Source: Thaumarchaeota archaeon UBA160
GTDB taxonomy: Archaea > Thermoproteota > Nitrososphaeria > Conexivisphaerales > UBA164
Assembly: GCA_002506605.1 (NCBI GenBank)
Contig: DAXX01000067.1
Location: 1 to 30,265 of the forward strand
Direction of reading: 5' to 3'
DNA: 30,265 bases
In this document: positions 7,538 to 15,459 of the stretch, one piece after another
How positions within the stretch are numbered: position 1 is the first letter of the stretch
Layout of the letters: every line of letters starts with the position of its first letter
Notes under the pieces: model-generated
What the model saw: only the letters and a program-made list of their open reading frames with translations
The model's database searches: none
What the model was told of the DNA's origin: nothing
Program-made: the position numbers and the translations under genes

Positions 7538-8467
7538 TTGTATAAACAGTTGTTATTGAAAAGTATAGAAGCATACTTTTTCGGCATATTTCCTAGGTCT
7601 GAAAAGCTTATAGATATAACGCGTACAAAACAAAACTATTATGAAGATCTTTTGATGGAGTCGATCAAAATAGTTGAGTACCAAAAATCGCGAGGTTTAA
7701 AGATTATCAGCGATCCGCAAATAACGTGGGAAGATACGTTTAGGCCTTTAGCGTTATCAGCTGACGGCATAAGCGTTAACGGGCTTAACAGATATTTTGA
7801 GACAAACACGTTTTATAAAGTTCCAGTTATAAGTTCAAAACCTATTATTAAAGAAGGCTCATTAAAAAAATACCTCACTAGAGGTTCATCTTTAATATCG
7901 TTCCCTGACCCTTTTACATTTTCATGTTTAAGCAAAGATAAGTTCTATGGAGATAAAAAAGCATTAATCCGGGGGATAGGAGAACTTTTAGCGTCTTTCG
8001 CTTCAGAGGTTAATAAAGAAGGCTATAAATACCTAATATTAAAGGCCCCTTCATATGGCAATTGCGAATTCAAAGGTTATGAAGAAAGTATAAAAGATGC
8101 TTTATCCATGATCAAAAGCTCTTTTAAAGGAGAAGTCATAGCTCACGTTTATTTTTACAAAAATATGGAATCGCTAAACTTTTTAGCTTCATCTGCTATT
8201 GACGTTATAGGGGTTGACATGTATTCGTTTCAGATTGACGAAGTGAAAAAAATGGATAACAAAGGAAAAGGGTTAGCATTAGGCGTCATAAACGGCCTTA
8301 ACACCAAAATGGAAAAGAAAAAGACCATAATTGATATGATTGAAAAAATAAACCTTAATGTCAATAAGTTATATGTATCAAATAACGTTGACTTTGAATT
8401 TTTACCTCAAAAATTTGCATTAAAAAAAGTAGATTTGCTTTCAGAAATATCAGGTGATATTTTATGA
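7538..8467 (+). CDS. MetE N-terminal-domain-like protein, paired with archaeal methionine synthase
   Basis: 309 residues resembling the N-terminal (non-catalytic) barrel of cobalamin-independent methionine synthase, found in Sulfolobales and relatives as a separate gene directly before the catalytic MetE-like gene. GIFPRSEKL near residues 17-25 matches the start of the MetE barrel, as do ISDPQITWEDTFRPL (about 57-71) and the VIGVDMYSF strand. I see no Zn ligands of the H/C...E...C type, consistent with a partner rather than the catalytic half. The stop overlaps the next start (ATGA at 8464), so the two are translationally coupled. The start is TTG at 7538; TTG codons at 7550 and 7556 are alternatives and fit better with the TATA-like AAAATTATTAAAC at 7520-7532. 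Confidence 0.7.
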   Translation: MYKQLLLKSIEAYFFGIFPRSEKLIDITRTKQNYYEDLLMESIKIVEYQKSRGLKIISDPQITWEDTFRPLALSADGISVNGLNRYFETNTFYKVPVISSKPIIKEGSLKKYLTRGSSLISFPDPFTFSCLSKDKFYGDKKALIRGIGELLASFASEVNKEGYKYLILKAPSYGNCEFKGYEESIKDALSMIKSSFKGEVIAHVYFYKNMESLNFLASSAIDVIGVDMYSFQIDEVKKMDNKGKGLALGVINGLNTKMEKKKTIIDMIEKINLNVNKLYVSNNVDFEFLPQKFALKKVDLLSEISGDIL

Positions 8468-9468
8468 ATATTTTTAAAACACAAGAAATAGGTAGCTTAA
8501 AAAAGCCAACCTGGCTTTTAGAATTTTTAAGATCAAATCATTCAGAGGACGAGAAAAAAGCCGCTCTTGACGATGCTTCTTTCGTAAATTTAAAAATGCT
8601 TGAATATATAGGATTGGACTTCGTTTATGATGGTGAAGCACGAAGGGTTGAAATGTATGAGCTTCCTGTAAAGTATATACATGGTTTTGAATTTGTAGGG
8701 CGAGTTAGATCATGGGACAACAAATACTATAAAAAAGCTAGGGTTGTTGATAAAATATCTTATGTAAAAAACTATCATTTTGAAGAGTTTGTTTTTGTAA
8801 AAGAACACGCTTCAAAGACGCCAAAGATACCGGTAACAGGCGCTTACACGTTAATGGACTGGTCTTATGATGAATACTACAACTCTAGGGAGGAGCTCGC
8901 GATGGACCTAGCTAAAAACGTAATCAACAGAATACTGAAAGAGTTAGAGGGCGTAGGAATGCAAGTTGTGCAGATAGACGAGCCCGCTGCTACAACGCAT
9001 CCATCAGAAATGGACATGTTTGTTGAAATATTTAACGAGCAAGTTAAAGGGATTAACGCCAAGGTTAACACTCATATATGTTATAGTGGTGATGAATATG
9101 CAAGCCTTATGCCGGTGATTCCTGATTTGAAGGCAACACACTTTGCTCTTGAGTTTGCAAACAGAGACTCTACAAACCTTGGGATTGATGATGATTCAAG
9201 GCCGGGTTACAAAGCTCTTAAAGCTTTCAAAGAATATGCGGGCGACAAGGAAATAGGAGTTGGCGTCCTAGACGTTCATTCTGACTATATAGAGCCTCCA
9301 GAGCTTATAAGAGATAGAATTCTTTATGCGGTTAAGATATTAGGGGACCCATCAAAGGTTTACGTTAACCCTGATTGCGGTTTAAGAACAAGAAGAAGAG
9401 ACATAGCTTTCGCAAAGCTAAAAAACATGATTAAAGGAGTCAAACTGGCCGAAGAAGCGCTAAGATGA
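8464..9468 (+). CDS. metE: Archaeal methionine synthase, MetE C-terminal (catalytic) domain type
   Basis: Transfers a methyl group to homocysteine to make methionine. It corresponds to the C-terminal catalytic barrel of MetE. Catalytic residues are visible: IDEPAA at 171-176 for homocysteine binding, and the zinc ligands H204 and C206 (NTHICY), E230 (ALEFAN) and C305 (NPDCGLRTR). At 334 residues it is the short, folate-independent archaeal form; such core MetE proteins do not appear to use folate, and the natural methyl donor of most is uncertain. It overlaps its upstream partner and the downstream Nep1 gene by 4 nt each, so the three form one operon. Confidence 0.9.
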   Translation: MNIFKTQEIGSLKKPTWLLEFLRSNHSEDEKKAALDDASFVNLKMLEYIGLDFVYDGEARRVEMYELPVKYIHGFEFVGRVRSWDNKYYKKARVVDKISYVKNYHFEEFVFVKEHASKTPKIPVTGAYTLMDWSYDEYYNSREELAMDLAKNVINRILKELEGVGMQVVQIDEPAATTHPSEMDMFVEIFNEQVKGINAKVNTHICYSGDEYASLMPVIPDLKATHFALEFANRDSTNLGIDDDSRPGYKALKAFKEYAGDKEIGVGVLDVHSDYIEPPELIRDRILYAVKILGDPSKVYVNPDCGLRTRRRDIAFAKLKNMIKGVKLAEEALR

Positions 9469-10145
9469 AAGTTACATTCATATTAGCGGAAGCCGCGCTA
9501 GAAACTTTACCGGTCAGCCTTCAAAAAGATCCTAGAGTTATAAGTTCATGTAAAAAGTTTGGTAAAAAACCAGAAAATTGTTTGCTAGATAAATCACTTC
9601 ATTACTGGGCGATGGATAAGTTAAAAGACAAGGAAAAAAGAGGCAGGCCTGATATAGCTTTTAGGGTTGTCCAGGATGTGACTTCATCGCCGCTCTATAA
9701 ATCTGGCATGCTAAATTTTTTTATTCACACTTATAACGATTATGTAATTGAGTTTGGTGATAATGTAAGGCCGCCACATGCCTATTTTAGGTTTGAGGGA
9801 CTTATAGTCGACCTATTTAAAAAGAAAACAATAAAAGATGCAAATGGTAAAGTTTTGCTCCAAGTTAGACATGGAAAGGTTAAAGATGTTTTGAACGGAA
9901 TGGGATTGAGCTCAGCTGTAGGTTTTGAAATTAATGGCGAAAAATCTACATATGAGCAGGCAGCCGCAGAAATAGTCGCAGGTGGCGCATTTATTATAGG
10001 GGGCTTTCCTTCCGGCAATTTTTCAACAGAAACCGCTTCGATTTTTTCTAAAAAGCTATCGTTATCACAGGAAACTATAGAGACAGATACTGTAGCTTGT
10101 AGAGTGATATATGAACTTGAAAAAATTCTTCTGTTTAAAAAATGA
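9465..10145 (+). CDS. nep1: 16S rRNA pseudouridine N1-methyltransferase Nep1 (Emg1 family)
   Basis: SPOUT-class methyltransferase that N1-methylates a pseudouridine in helix 35 of small-subunit rRNA and assists 30S assembly. Family features in order: FILAEAALETLP at 5-16, the RGRPD motif at 59-63, IHTYNDYVIEFGDN around 87-99, and GGFPSGNF at 179-186 in the knotted S-adenosylmethionine-binding region. The length of 226 residues is normal for archaeal Nep1. The ATG overlaps the TGA of metE (ATGA at 9465-9468). Its presence in a methionine operon may link SAM supply to rRNA methylation, but this is inference. Confidence 0.93.
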   Translation: MKVTFILAEAALETLPVSLQKDPRVISSCKKFGKKPENCLLDKSLHYWAMDKLKDKEKRGRPDIAFRVVQDVTSSPLYKSGMLNFFIHTYNDYVIEFGDNVRPPHAYFRFEGLIVDLFKKKTIKDANGKVLLQVRHGKVKDVLNGMGLSSAVGFEINGEKSTYEQAAAEIVAGGAFIIGGFPSGNFSTETASIFSKKLSLSQETIETDTVACRVIYELEKILLFKK

Positions 10146-10147
10146 TT

Positions 10148-10213
10148 AAAGTTTTTGAAAGTTTTTGGTAAAGTTTTTAAATGCTATAACTTATATTACC
10201 ATAGTCAGGTGAT
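10148..10213 (+). promoter_or_regulatory. Thermosome promoter with triplicated AAAGTTTTT motif and Shine-Dalgarno
   Basis: Three copies of AAAGTTTTT lie at 10148-10156, 10158-10166 and 10170-10178. The third leads into TTTTTAAAT (10174-10182), a TATA-like box about 40 nt before the ATG. AGGTGAT at 10207-10213 is a good Shine-Dalgarno sequence 6 nt before the ATG at 10220, so unlike most genes here the mRNA has a short leader. The repeats could be regulator sites, or the T-runs could terminate the nep1 operon. Confidence 0.5.
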
Positions 10214-10219
10214 GTAATA

Positions 10220-11899
10220 ATGTCTACTGTTCAAACTCCTTATGGTCCAATCTTGGTTTTAAAAGAAGGAACAACAGAAACTAAAGGCTACGATGCTATA
10301 AGAAACAACATAGAGGCAGCGTTAGTGATAACTGAGATCATAAAGACCTCTTTAGGTCCTAGAGGAATGGACAAGATGTTAGTGGATACTCTTGGTGACG
10401 TAACAATAACAAATGATGGAGCAACAATGCTTAAGCAACTGGATGTTCAGCACCCCGCGGCAAAAATTTTGGTGGAGATTGCAAAAGCTACCGACGCTGA
10501 AGTTGGAGATGGTACGACATCTGCAGTAGTGTTTGCTGGGAAACTTCTTGAAGAAGCAAGGAAGCTACTCGACAAGAACGTTCATCCAACAAACATAGTT
10601 GACGGTTATCAGTACGCTTCAAAAAAAGCCATTGAAAGGCTTTACAAAATAGCAATAAAGATATCTCCAGAAGACAGAGAATGGCTTGTAAAACTTGCAA
10701 AAACAAGCATGAGGTCTAAGATAATAGCGGAAGAATCGGATTATTTGGCGAATTTGGTTATTGATGCTGTCTTCCAAGTTGCTGAGAAGAGAGACGACAA
10801 TACATACAAGGTAGATGTAGATAACATTTCAGTTTTAAAGAAACAAGGAGGTTCTATGGCCGATTCCACCCTTGTCAAAGGAATAATAGTTGATAAGGAA
10901 GTTGTTCACAGCGGCATGCCAAAGATGGTAAAGAACGCAAAGATAGCGCTCTTGAACGCGCCTCTTGAAATCGAGAAAACAGAATACAGCGCAGAAATAA
11001 GGATAAGCGACCCCTCAAAGATGAAGGCTTTCTTGGATCAGGAAGCTGTCATGCTTAAACAGATGGTCGACAAAATAAAAGAGGTAGGCGCAAACGTAGT
11101 GTTTTGTCAAAAAGGTATTGATGATTTAGCCCAGCACTATCTAGCTAAGTCAGGGATATTAGCTGTAAGAAGGGTAAAAGAAAGCGATATGGGAAGGCTT
11201 GCAAAAGCTACAGGAGGCAGAATTGTTACTAACATTGAAGATCTAACTCCGGCTGACTTAGGATATGCAGAACTTGTTGAAGAAAGAAAGGTTGAAGAAG
11301 ATAAATGGGTCTTTGTAGAAGGTTGCAAGAATCCAAAGGCAGTAAGCATTTTGATAAGAGGCGGAAGTCAAAGGGTTGTAGACGAAGCTGAAAGGTCAAT
11401 ACACGATGCTATAATGGTTACAAAAGATGTGCTTGAAAACCCGCTTGTAGTTGCGGGAGGAGGGGCACCTGAAGAAGAAATGGCTCAGTACATAAGAGAA
11501 GAAGCAAAGAAGATGCCAGGCAGGGATCAGCTTGCGGCGCTTGCATACGCTGATGCTCTAGAAGAATCTATACCATTGACTTTAGCCGAAAATGCTGGAA
11601 TGGATCCTCTTGATGTACAAGTTGAGCTCAGAGCGGCACACTCAAAAGGAAACATATGGTACGGCGTTGATGCATATAGCAACAAAGTTGAAGATATGGC
11701 AAAGCTTGGAGTCTTTGAGCCTGCCATAGTAAAGGAACAGGTTATAAAAGCCGCAACTGAAGCAGCAACAATGATACTTAGAATAGACGATGTTATAGCC
11801 GCAAAGCTTTCTAAACCTCCATCAGGCGGAACAGGAAGCAAGCCTCCAAGCGGAGAAGGGGGAGAGGAAGGCGGCTCTACGCCGAACCTACCAGAATAA
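10220..11899 (+). CDS. Thermosome subunit (group II chaperonin)
   Basis: ATP-dependent chaperonin that forms the double-ring thermosome and folds proteins in the cytoplasm. Residues seen: the nucleotide-binding LGPRGMDKML at 45-54, TNDGATML at 64-71, GDGTTS at 96-101, and GGGAPEEE at 413-420. The length of 559 residues is typical. The C-terminal tail after about 535 is low-complexity, rich in Gly, Pro, Ser and Glu, with two GS(K)PPS-type repeats; it lacks the GGM repeats of many thermosomes and ends in NLPE. Whether it is an alpha, beta or gamma paralogue cannot be told from one sequence. It is monocistronic, with its own promoter and Shine-Dalgarno site. Confidence 0.97.
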   Translation: MSTVQTPYGPILVLKEGTTETKGYDAIRNNIEAALVITEIIKTSLGPRGMDKMLVDTLGDVTITNDGATMLKQLDVQHPAAKILVEIAKATDAEVGDGTTSAVVFAGKLLEEARKLLDKNVHPTNIVDGYQYASKKAIERLYKIAIKISPEDREWLVKLAKTSMRSKIIAEESDYLANLVIDAVFQVAEKRDDNTYKVDVDNISVLKKQGGSMADSTLVKGIIVDKEVVHSGMPKMVKNAKIALLNAPLEIEKTEYSAEIRISDPSKMKAFLDQEAVMLKQMVDKIKEVGANVVFCQKGIDDLAQHYLAKSGILAVRRVKESDMGRLAKATGGRIVTNIEDLTPADLGYAELVEERKVEEDKWVFVEGCKNPKAVSILIRGGSQRVVDEAERSIHDAIMVTKDVLENPLVVAGGGAPEEEMAQYIREEAKKMPGRDQLAALAYADALEESIPLTLAENAGMDPLDVQVELRAAHSKGNIWYGVDAYSNKVEDMAKLGVFEPAIVKEQVIKAATEAATMILRIDDVIAAKLSKPPSGGTGSKPPSGEGGEEGGSTPNLPE

Positions 11900-11935
11900 A
11901 AATTTTATTTTTTCTCATTCTTTTAACTTTTCTTT
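11900..11935 (+). terminator. Probable T-tract terminator after thermosome
   Basis: Directly after the thermosome stop the plus strand has TTTTATTTTTT, then CTTTTAACTTTTCTTTT, a run of pyrimidine tracts of the type that ends archaeal transcription without a hairpin. It overlaps the 3' end of the converging ACT-domain gene. Confidence 0.45.
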
Positions 11936-12601
11936 TGAATAATTTATAAGATGAGTTATTTCTTCAAAAGCTTTTGATGCATCTTCATCCTTCACCACTA
12001 TAAGCGTGTCTGTATAGGTGCTGGACGTATCCTCTATATTTATTCCGGCAGAACTTATAAACCTGTAAATAAGTTCTATGCAACCTGGAGTGTTCAGTAT
12101 TTCTGCAGGGCTATGTATTACTATAAGCGTGAGACCGTCCTTTATTTCCAGAAGCTGTAATCTGTATTTAGAAAATCTTTTTAATGCTTCGGTTTTAGAT
12201 AAACCATATGTAACCAACGTTAGGGCGCTAGAAGTTTTTGAAATATGAATAATCTTATCAGAAATGTTCATGCTGCTTTCTATTATCTCTTCTGCCTTTT
12301 CATTTTTAAAAACAATCTTTAAAGCATCAGTTATTATTGTTATGTTGCTTTTAGATAGGACCTTAAAGGCTTCAAGCTCATCGTACCGTTTAGCGCTTTT
12401 GTACCTTTTTAAAGCAGATACGATAGCCTCTTCGGTAACGGCATAACCCTGCCTCTCAAGGCGTTTTTTGATAATCCTTGCTAAAGCGCTCAGGTTAGCG
12501 TAGCCCATCATCAACGCATGCTCATACGAGAGATTAGAAGATACTATTGAATGTACAAATTTTGTTATAGATTGACCATTTTTGGTCATTAACTTACCCA
12601 T
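11915..12601 (-). CDS. ACT-domain regulator of amino-acid metabolism (COG2150-like)
   Basis: 228 residues from the ATG at 12601; the frame extends further upstream to 12697, but that extension overlaps the shared promoter and the start of argG. An N-terminal helical, winged-helix-like region contains YANLSALARIIKKRL and a YAVTEEAIVSALKRY element, typical of archaeal proteins described as predicted regulators of amino-acid metabolism. The C-terminal 70 residues fit an ACT domain (a ligand-binding beta-alpha-beta fold), with GCIELIYRFISSAGINIED followed by TDTLIVVKDED. It is divergent from the argG operon with start codons only 53 nt apart, so it may sense an amino acid and control that operon. 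The DNA- or enzyme-binding mode is not known; regulation is inferred from position. Confidence 0.7.
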   Translation of the reverse strand: MGKLMTKNGQSITKFVHSIVSSNLSYEHALMMGYANLSALARIIKKRLERQGYAVTEEAIVSALKRYKSAKRYDELEAFKVLSKSNITIITDALKIVFKNEKAEEIIESSMNISDKIIHISKTSSALTLVTYGLSKTEALKRFSKYRLQLLEIKDGLTLIVIHSPAEILNTPGCIELIYRFISSAGINIEDTSSTYTDTLIVVKDEDASKAFEEITHLINYSKEKLKE

Positions 12602-12636
12602 TACTATAAATAATGACCAAAAAGTATAAAAACTTT
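12573..12636. promoter_or_regulatory. Bidirectional promoter and palindromic operator between ACT regulator and argG
   Basis: GTATAAAAAC at 12624-12633 is a strong TATA box about 27 nt before the argG ATG (12655). Its reverse complement (TTTTTATAC) sits about 27 nt before the ACT-gene ATG (12601), so one site could drive both leaderless transcripts. A perfect 13-bp inverted repeat, TTTTTGGTCATTA at 12579-12591 and TAATGACCAAAAA at 12611-12623, flanks the ACT start. A second palindrome, TGACCA-TTTT-TGGTCA, occupies 12573-12588. The three TGACCA half-sites look like an operator. Confidence 0.6.
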
Positions 12637-12654
12637 GCCAAATTGGTTTTTTGT

Positions 12655-13854
12655 ATGGGAAAAACAGTATTGGCCTATTCAGGAGGATTAGATACAACGA
12701 CCTGTATAGCTTGGATAAAAGAAAAATATGGAAATGAAGTCATAACAGTTACTGTCGACGTAGGTCAGCAAGAAGATTTTAAAGAGATAGAGGAAAGAGC
12801 ATACAAAGCAGGCGCTTTAAAACATTACTTTTTAGATGCCAAAGATGAATTTGCAAATGAATATATTTCCGTAGCTATAAAGGCAAACGCTCTTTATGAA
12901 AAAAAATATCCGCTAAGCACATCCTTAGCGAGGCCGTTAATAGCGAAGAAAGTTGCAGAAATAGCAAAGAAAGAAAACGCTGATTCTGTGGCTCACGGAA
13001 GCACAGGAAAAGGTAACGATCAGGTCAGGTTTGACGTAACTTTAAAAGCTATCTACCCTGGTGTTAAAATAATAGCTCCAGTTAGAGAATGGAACATGAG
13101 CAGAGATGAAGAGCTAAAATATCTTCTAAGTAAAGGCATACCCTATAAACCGTCTAGAAGCGAATTTAGCGTTGATGAAAACCTTTGGGGGAGATCTATA
13201 GAAAGCGGTAGACTTGAAGATCCGTATTTTGAGCCTCCGGAGGAAGCTTTCGCATGGACAGTTTCGCCTGAAAAAGCACCTGACAAACCAGAGTACCTAG
13301 AGATAGGTTTTAAAAAAGGTGTGCCGGACACGCTCAACGGAAAAAGAATGAAGCTTTCTGAAATGATTGCGTATCTTAACCAAGTAGCTGGGAAAAACGG
13401 TGTAGGAAGGATAGATCATATTGAGGATAGGGTTGTCGGTATAAAGTCGCGTGAAGTTTATGAGACGCCGGCGGCGCTTGTTTTAATCGAGGCTCACCAA
13501 GAATTAGAAAAATTAACATTGCCAAAAACTATACTCAGGTTTAAACCATATATAGAAGAACAATGGTCTTACATGATATATGACGGCTTATGGGCAGACC
13601 CTTTGAGGAACGCGCTTGAAGCGTTCATAAATGAAACCCAGAACAACGTTGAAGGCGAAGTTAAGGTAAAGCTGTTTAAAGGTAATGTAAGTATAGTAGG
13701 CAGAAAGTCTGACAAATCGCTGTATAAGCACGAGCTCTCAACCTACTCCTCAGCATCAACGTTTGATCAAAAACAGGCGGTTGGCTTCATTAACCTTTTT
13801 GCATTACAAACTTTAGTTTACAACGAGGTAAATGAGGATGACGGACATTCTTAG
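12655..13854 (+). CDS. argG: Argininosuccinate synthase
   Basis: Condenses citrulline and aspartate with ATP to argininosuccinate, the penultimate step of arginine synthesis. The N-terminal P-loop of the N-type ATP pyrophosphatase family is LAYSGGLDTT, with SGGLDT at 8-13. Further landmarks are HGSTGKGNDQVRF, REWNMSRDEE, ENLWGRSIESGRLEDP and KSREVYETPAALVL. I start it at the ATG at 12655, giving 399 residues: an upstream in-frame ATG at 12613 would place the TATA box inside the gene and add residues not seen in the family. The 3' end overlaps argH by 17 nt. First gene of a long operon with argH, lysW, argX, lysY, lysZ and lysJ. Confidence 0.97.
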   Translation: MGKTVLAYSGGLDTTTCIAWIKEKYGNEVITVTVDVGQQEDFKEIEERAYKAGALKHYFLDAKDEFANEYISVAIKANALYEKKYPLSTSLARPLIAKKVAEIAKKENADSVAHGSTGKGNDQVRFDVTLKAIYPGVKIIAPVREWNMSRDEELKYLLSKGIPYKPSRSEFSVDENLWGRSIESGRLEDPYFEPPEEAFAWTVSPEKAPDKPEYLEIGFKKGVPDTLNGKRMKLSEMIAYLNQVAGKNGVGRIDHIEDRVVGIKSREVYETPAALVLIEAHQELEKLTLPKTILRFKPYIEEQWSYMIYDGLWADPLRNALEAFINETQNNVEGEVKVKLFKGNVSIVGRKSDKSLYKHELSTYSSASTFDQKQAVGFINLFALQTLVYNEVNEDDGHS

Positions 13855-15271
13855 GGGAAAAAGGCTGGAACCAATGGACGAGCTGGCGCTCAAGATAACG
13901 TCATCTGTGGAAGCTGATAAAAGAATACAAAAAGCGGTTGTGTACATAAACATGGCGCATGTCCTTGCTCTATATAACGCCAGAGCTATATCTAAAGAAG
14001 ATATGACAAAAATAATGAAGGCTTTAAGCGAAGAGCTTGGAGGTTTTCCTCTTGACTATAGGTATGAAGACGTTCATATGAGCCTAGAACAGGATCTAAG
14101 TTTGAAAATAGGAGACATAGCTGGTCATATAGGACTGGCAAAAAGCAGAAATGATCAGGTAGCAACCGCTATAAGGCTTGAGCTAAGGGAAGAACTTTTA
14201 TCTTTAATGGAATCTCTGGAAGCATTGATAGAAAATATACTGAATGTATCTTCTGAAAATGTAAAAACGTTTTTTATAACATTTACCCACCTTCAACCAG
14301 CTCAGGCAAGCACAGGAGCGCATTGGCTACTTTCATACGCTTGGGCTTTTCTAAGAGATATGGAGCGCCTAAAAATGGCTTATGCAATGGTAGACATGAG
14401 TCCAATGGGTTCCGCCGCCAATGCAGGATCTCTTGTTCCAATAGATAGGTATGAAGAAGCTGAGATGCTAGGTTTTTCTGGTTTGATAGAAAATACGCTT
14501 GACGCGGTTTCTGCTAGAGATTTTATATTTGATGCATTGTATAGCATTACAAGCATTTCTCTTAATCTATCTAAACTAAGCGCGGACATTATAGCTTTTA
14601 TGTCTTTAGGTATCTTAGACTTGGACGATAAATTTGTGTCAACCAGCAGTATAATGCCTCAGAAAAGGAATCCGGTTGTTGCAGAAATAGTTAGATCCAA
14701 AAGTTCTATTTTAATGTCCAATTTAATTGGAGCTATGGAGATAGTAAGAGGATTAAACTCTTCATATAACCTTGATCTGCAGGAAATTACACCCAAACTC
14801 TGGGCATCAATCGATGAAATATCAATGATCCTTAAGGTTATGTCAGGCATGGTTTTAGGAATAAAGTTTAATCAGAAGAAAGCAGAAGAGCTTGCTAAAA
14901 AAGCGTTCGTAACTGCCAGCGATCTTGCCGAGTTTATATCTTTAAAGTATAGTGTTCCGTTCAGAGAAGCTCACCATATTGTTGGAGAAGCGGTTAAGGG
15001 TTCAGAAGAGGGTGAGGAACTTGCATCAACGCTGATTGAGCTTCTTAAACAAAAAGGAATAAATGTGAACGCTGAAGAGATAAACAAAATTCTAAACCCA
15101 ACCATTTCAATTGAAAGTAAAATAACAGCTGGCGGCCCTCATCCAAAAGAAAGCTTAAGACAGATAAACATGATTAACCTTAAACTTAAAGAATTCGAAG
15201 ATTTTGTTAGCACGTCCAAGAGAAAGATTGAAAAAACTTATCAAATGATGATTAATAAGGGGTGGTATTAA
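13838..15271 (+). CDS. argH: Argininosuccinate lyase
   Basis: Cleaves argininosuccinate to arginine and fumarate. It belongs to the fumarase/aspartase superfamily. Counting from the chosen start, the catalytic-loop signature STSSIMPQKRNP lies at 268-279, preceded by the substrate motifs AKSRNDQVAT (about 101-110) and THLQPAQAS (about 150-158). The ATG at 13832 would have GAGGT only 2 nt before it; the ATG at 13838 has the same GAGGT (13825-13829) at an ideal 8-nt spacing, which decides the start and gives 477 residues. It overlaps the argG 3' end in another frame, so it is translationally coupled, and ends one base before lysW. Confidence 0.97.
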   Translation: MTDILRGKRLEPMDELALKITSSVEADKRIQKAVVYINMAHVLALYNARAISKEDMTKIMKALSEELGGFPLDYRYEDVHMSLEQDLSLKIGDIAGHIGLAKSRNDQVATAIRLELREELLSLMESLEALIENILNVSSENVKTFFITFTHLQPAQASTGAHWLLSYAWAFLRDMERLKMAYAMVDMSPMGSAANAGSLVPIDRYEEAEMLGFSGLIENTLDAVSARDFIFDALYSITSISLNLSKLSADIIAFMSLGILDLDDKFVSTSSIMPQKRNPVVAEIVRSKSSILMSNLIGAMEIVRGLNSSYNLDLQEITPKLWASIDEISMILKVMSGMVLGIKFNQKKAEELAKKAFVTASDLAEFISLKYSVPFREAHHIVGEAVKGSEEGEELASTLIELLKQKGINVNAEEINKILNPTISIESKITAGGPHPKESLRQINMINLKLKEFEDFVSTSKRKIEKTYQMMINKGWY

Positions 15272-15272
15272 A

Positions 15273-15452
15273 ATGCCTCTAAAAGCAAAATGTAAAGAAT
15301 GTGGCGCAGATATAGAAATACCAGACGACGCTTTACCCGGAGAAATAGTCAGCTGCCCAGACTGTGGCCTTGAATACGAAATAGTTTCTATATCGGCAGG
15401 AAAGGTCGAGCTCAAACTGGCAGAAGATATAGGAGAAGACTGGGGAGAATAA
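15273..15452 (+). CDS. lysW: Amino-group carrier protein LysW
   Basis: A 59-residue carrier protein. Its C-terminal glutamate is joined to the alpha-amino group of 2-aminoadipate (lysine route) or glutamate (arginine route), protecting and carrying the intermediates through phosphorylation, reduction and transamination. The zinc ribbon is C7, C10, C28 and C31 (KCKEC and SCPDC), and the chain ends in EDWGE, the family's hallmark tail with the acceptor glutamate as last residue. The ATG lies one base after the argH stop, with AGGGGTGG upstream inside argH. A GC-rich, acidic C-terminus is normal for this family. It sits at the head of argX-lysY-lysZ-lysJ, the enzymes that act on it. Confidence 0.96.
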   Translation: MPLKAKCKECGADIEIPDDALPGEIVSCPDCGLEYEIVSISAGKVELKLAEDIGEDWGE

Positions 15453-15459
15453 GCTACAA

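Noticed and set aside
12602..12697. N-terminal extension of the ACT-domain protein to 12697 and of ArgG to 12613
   Set aside because: Both extensions cross the shared TATA box and palindromes and overlap each other; the extra residues are not typical of the families. Starts at 12601 and 12655 are preferred.
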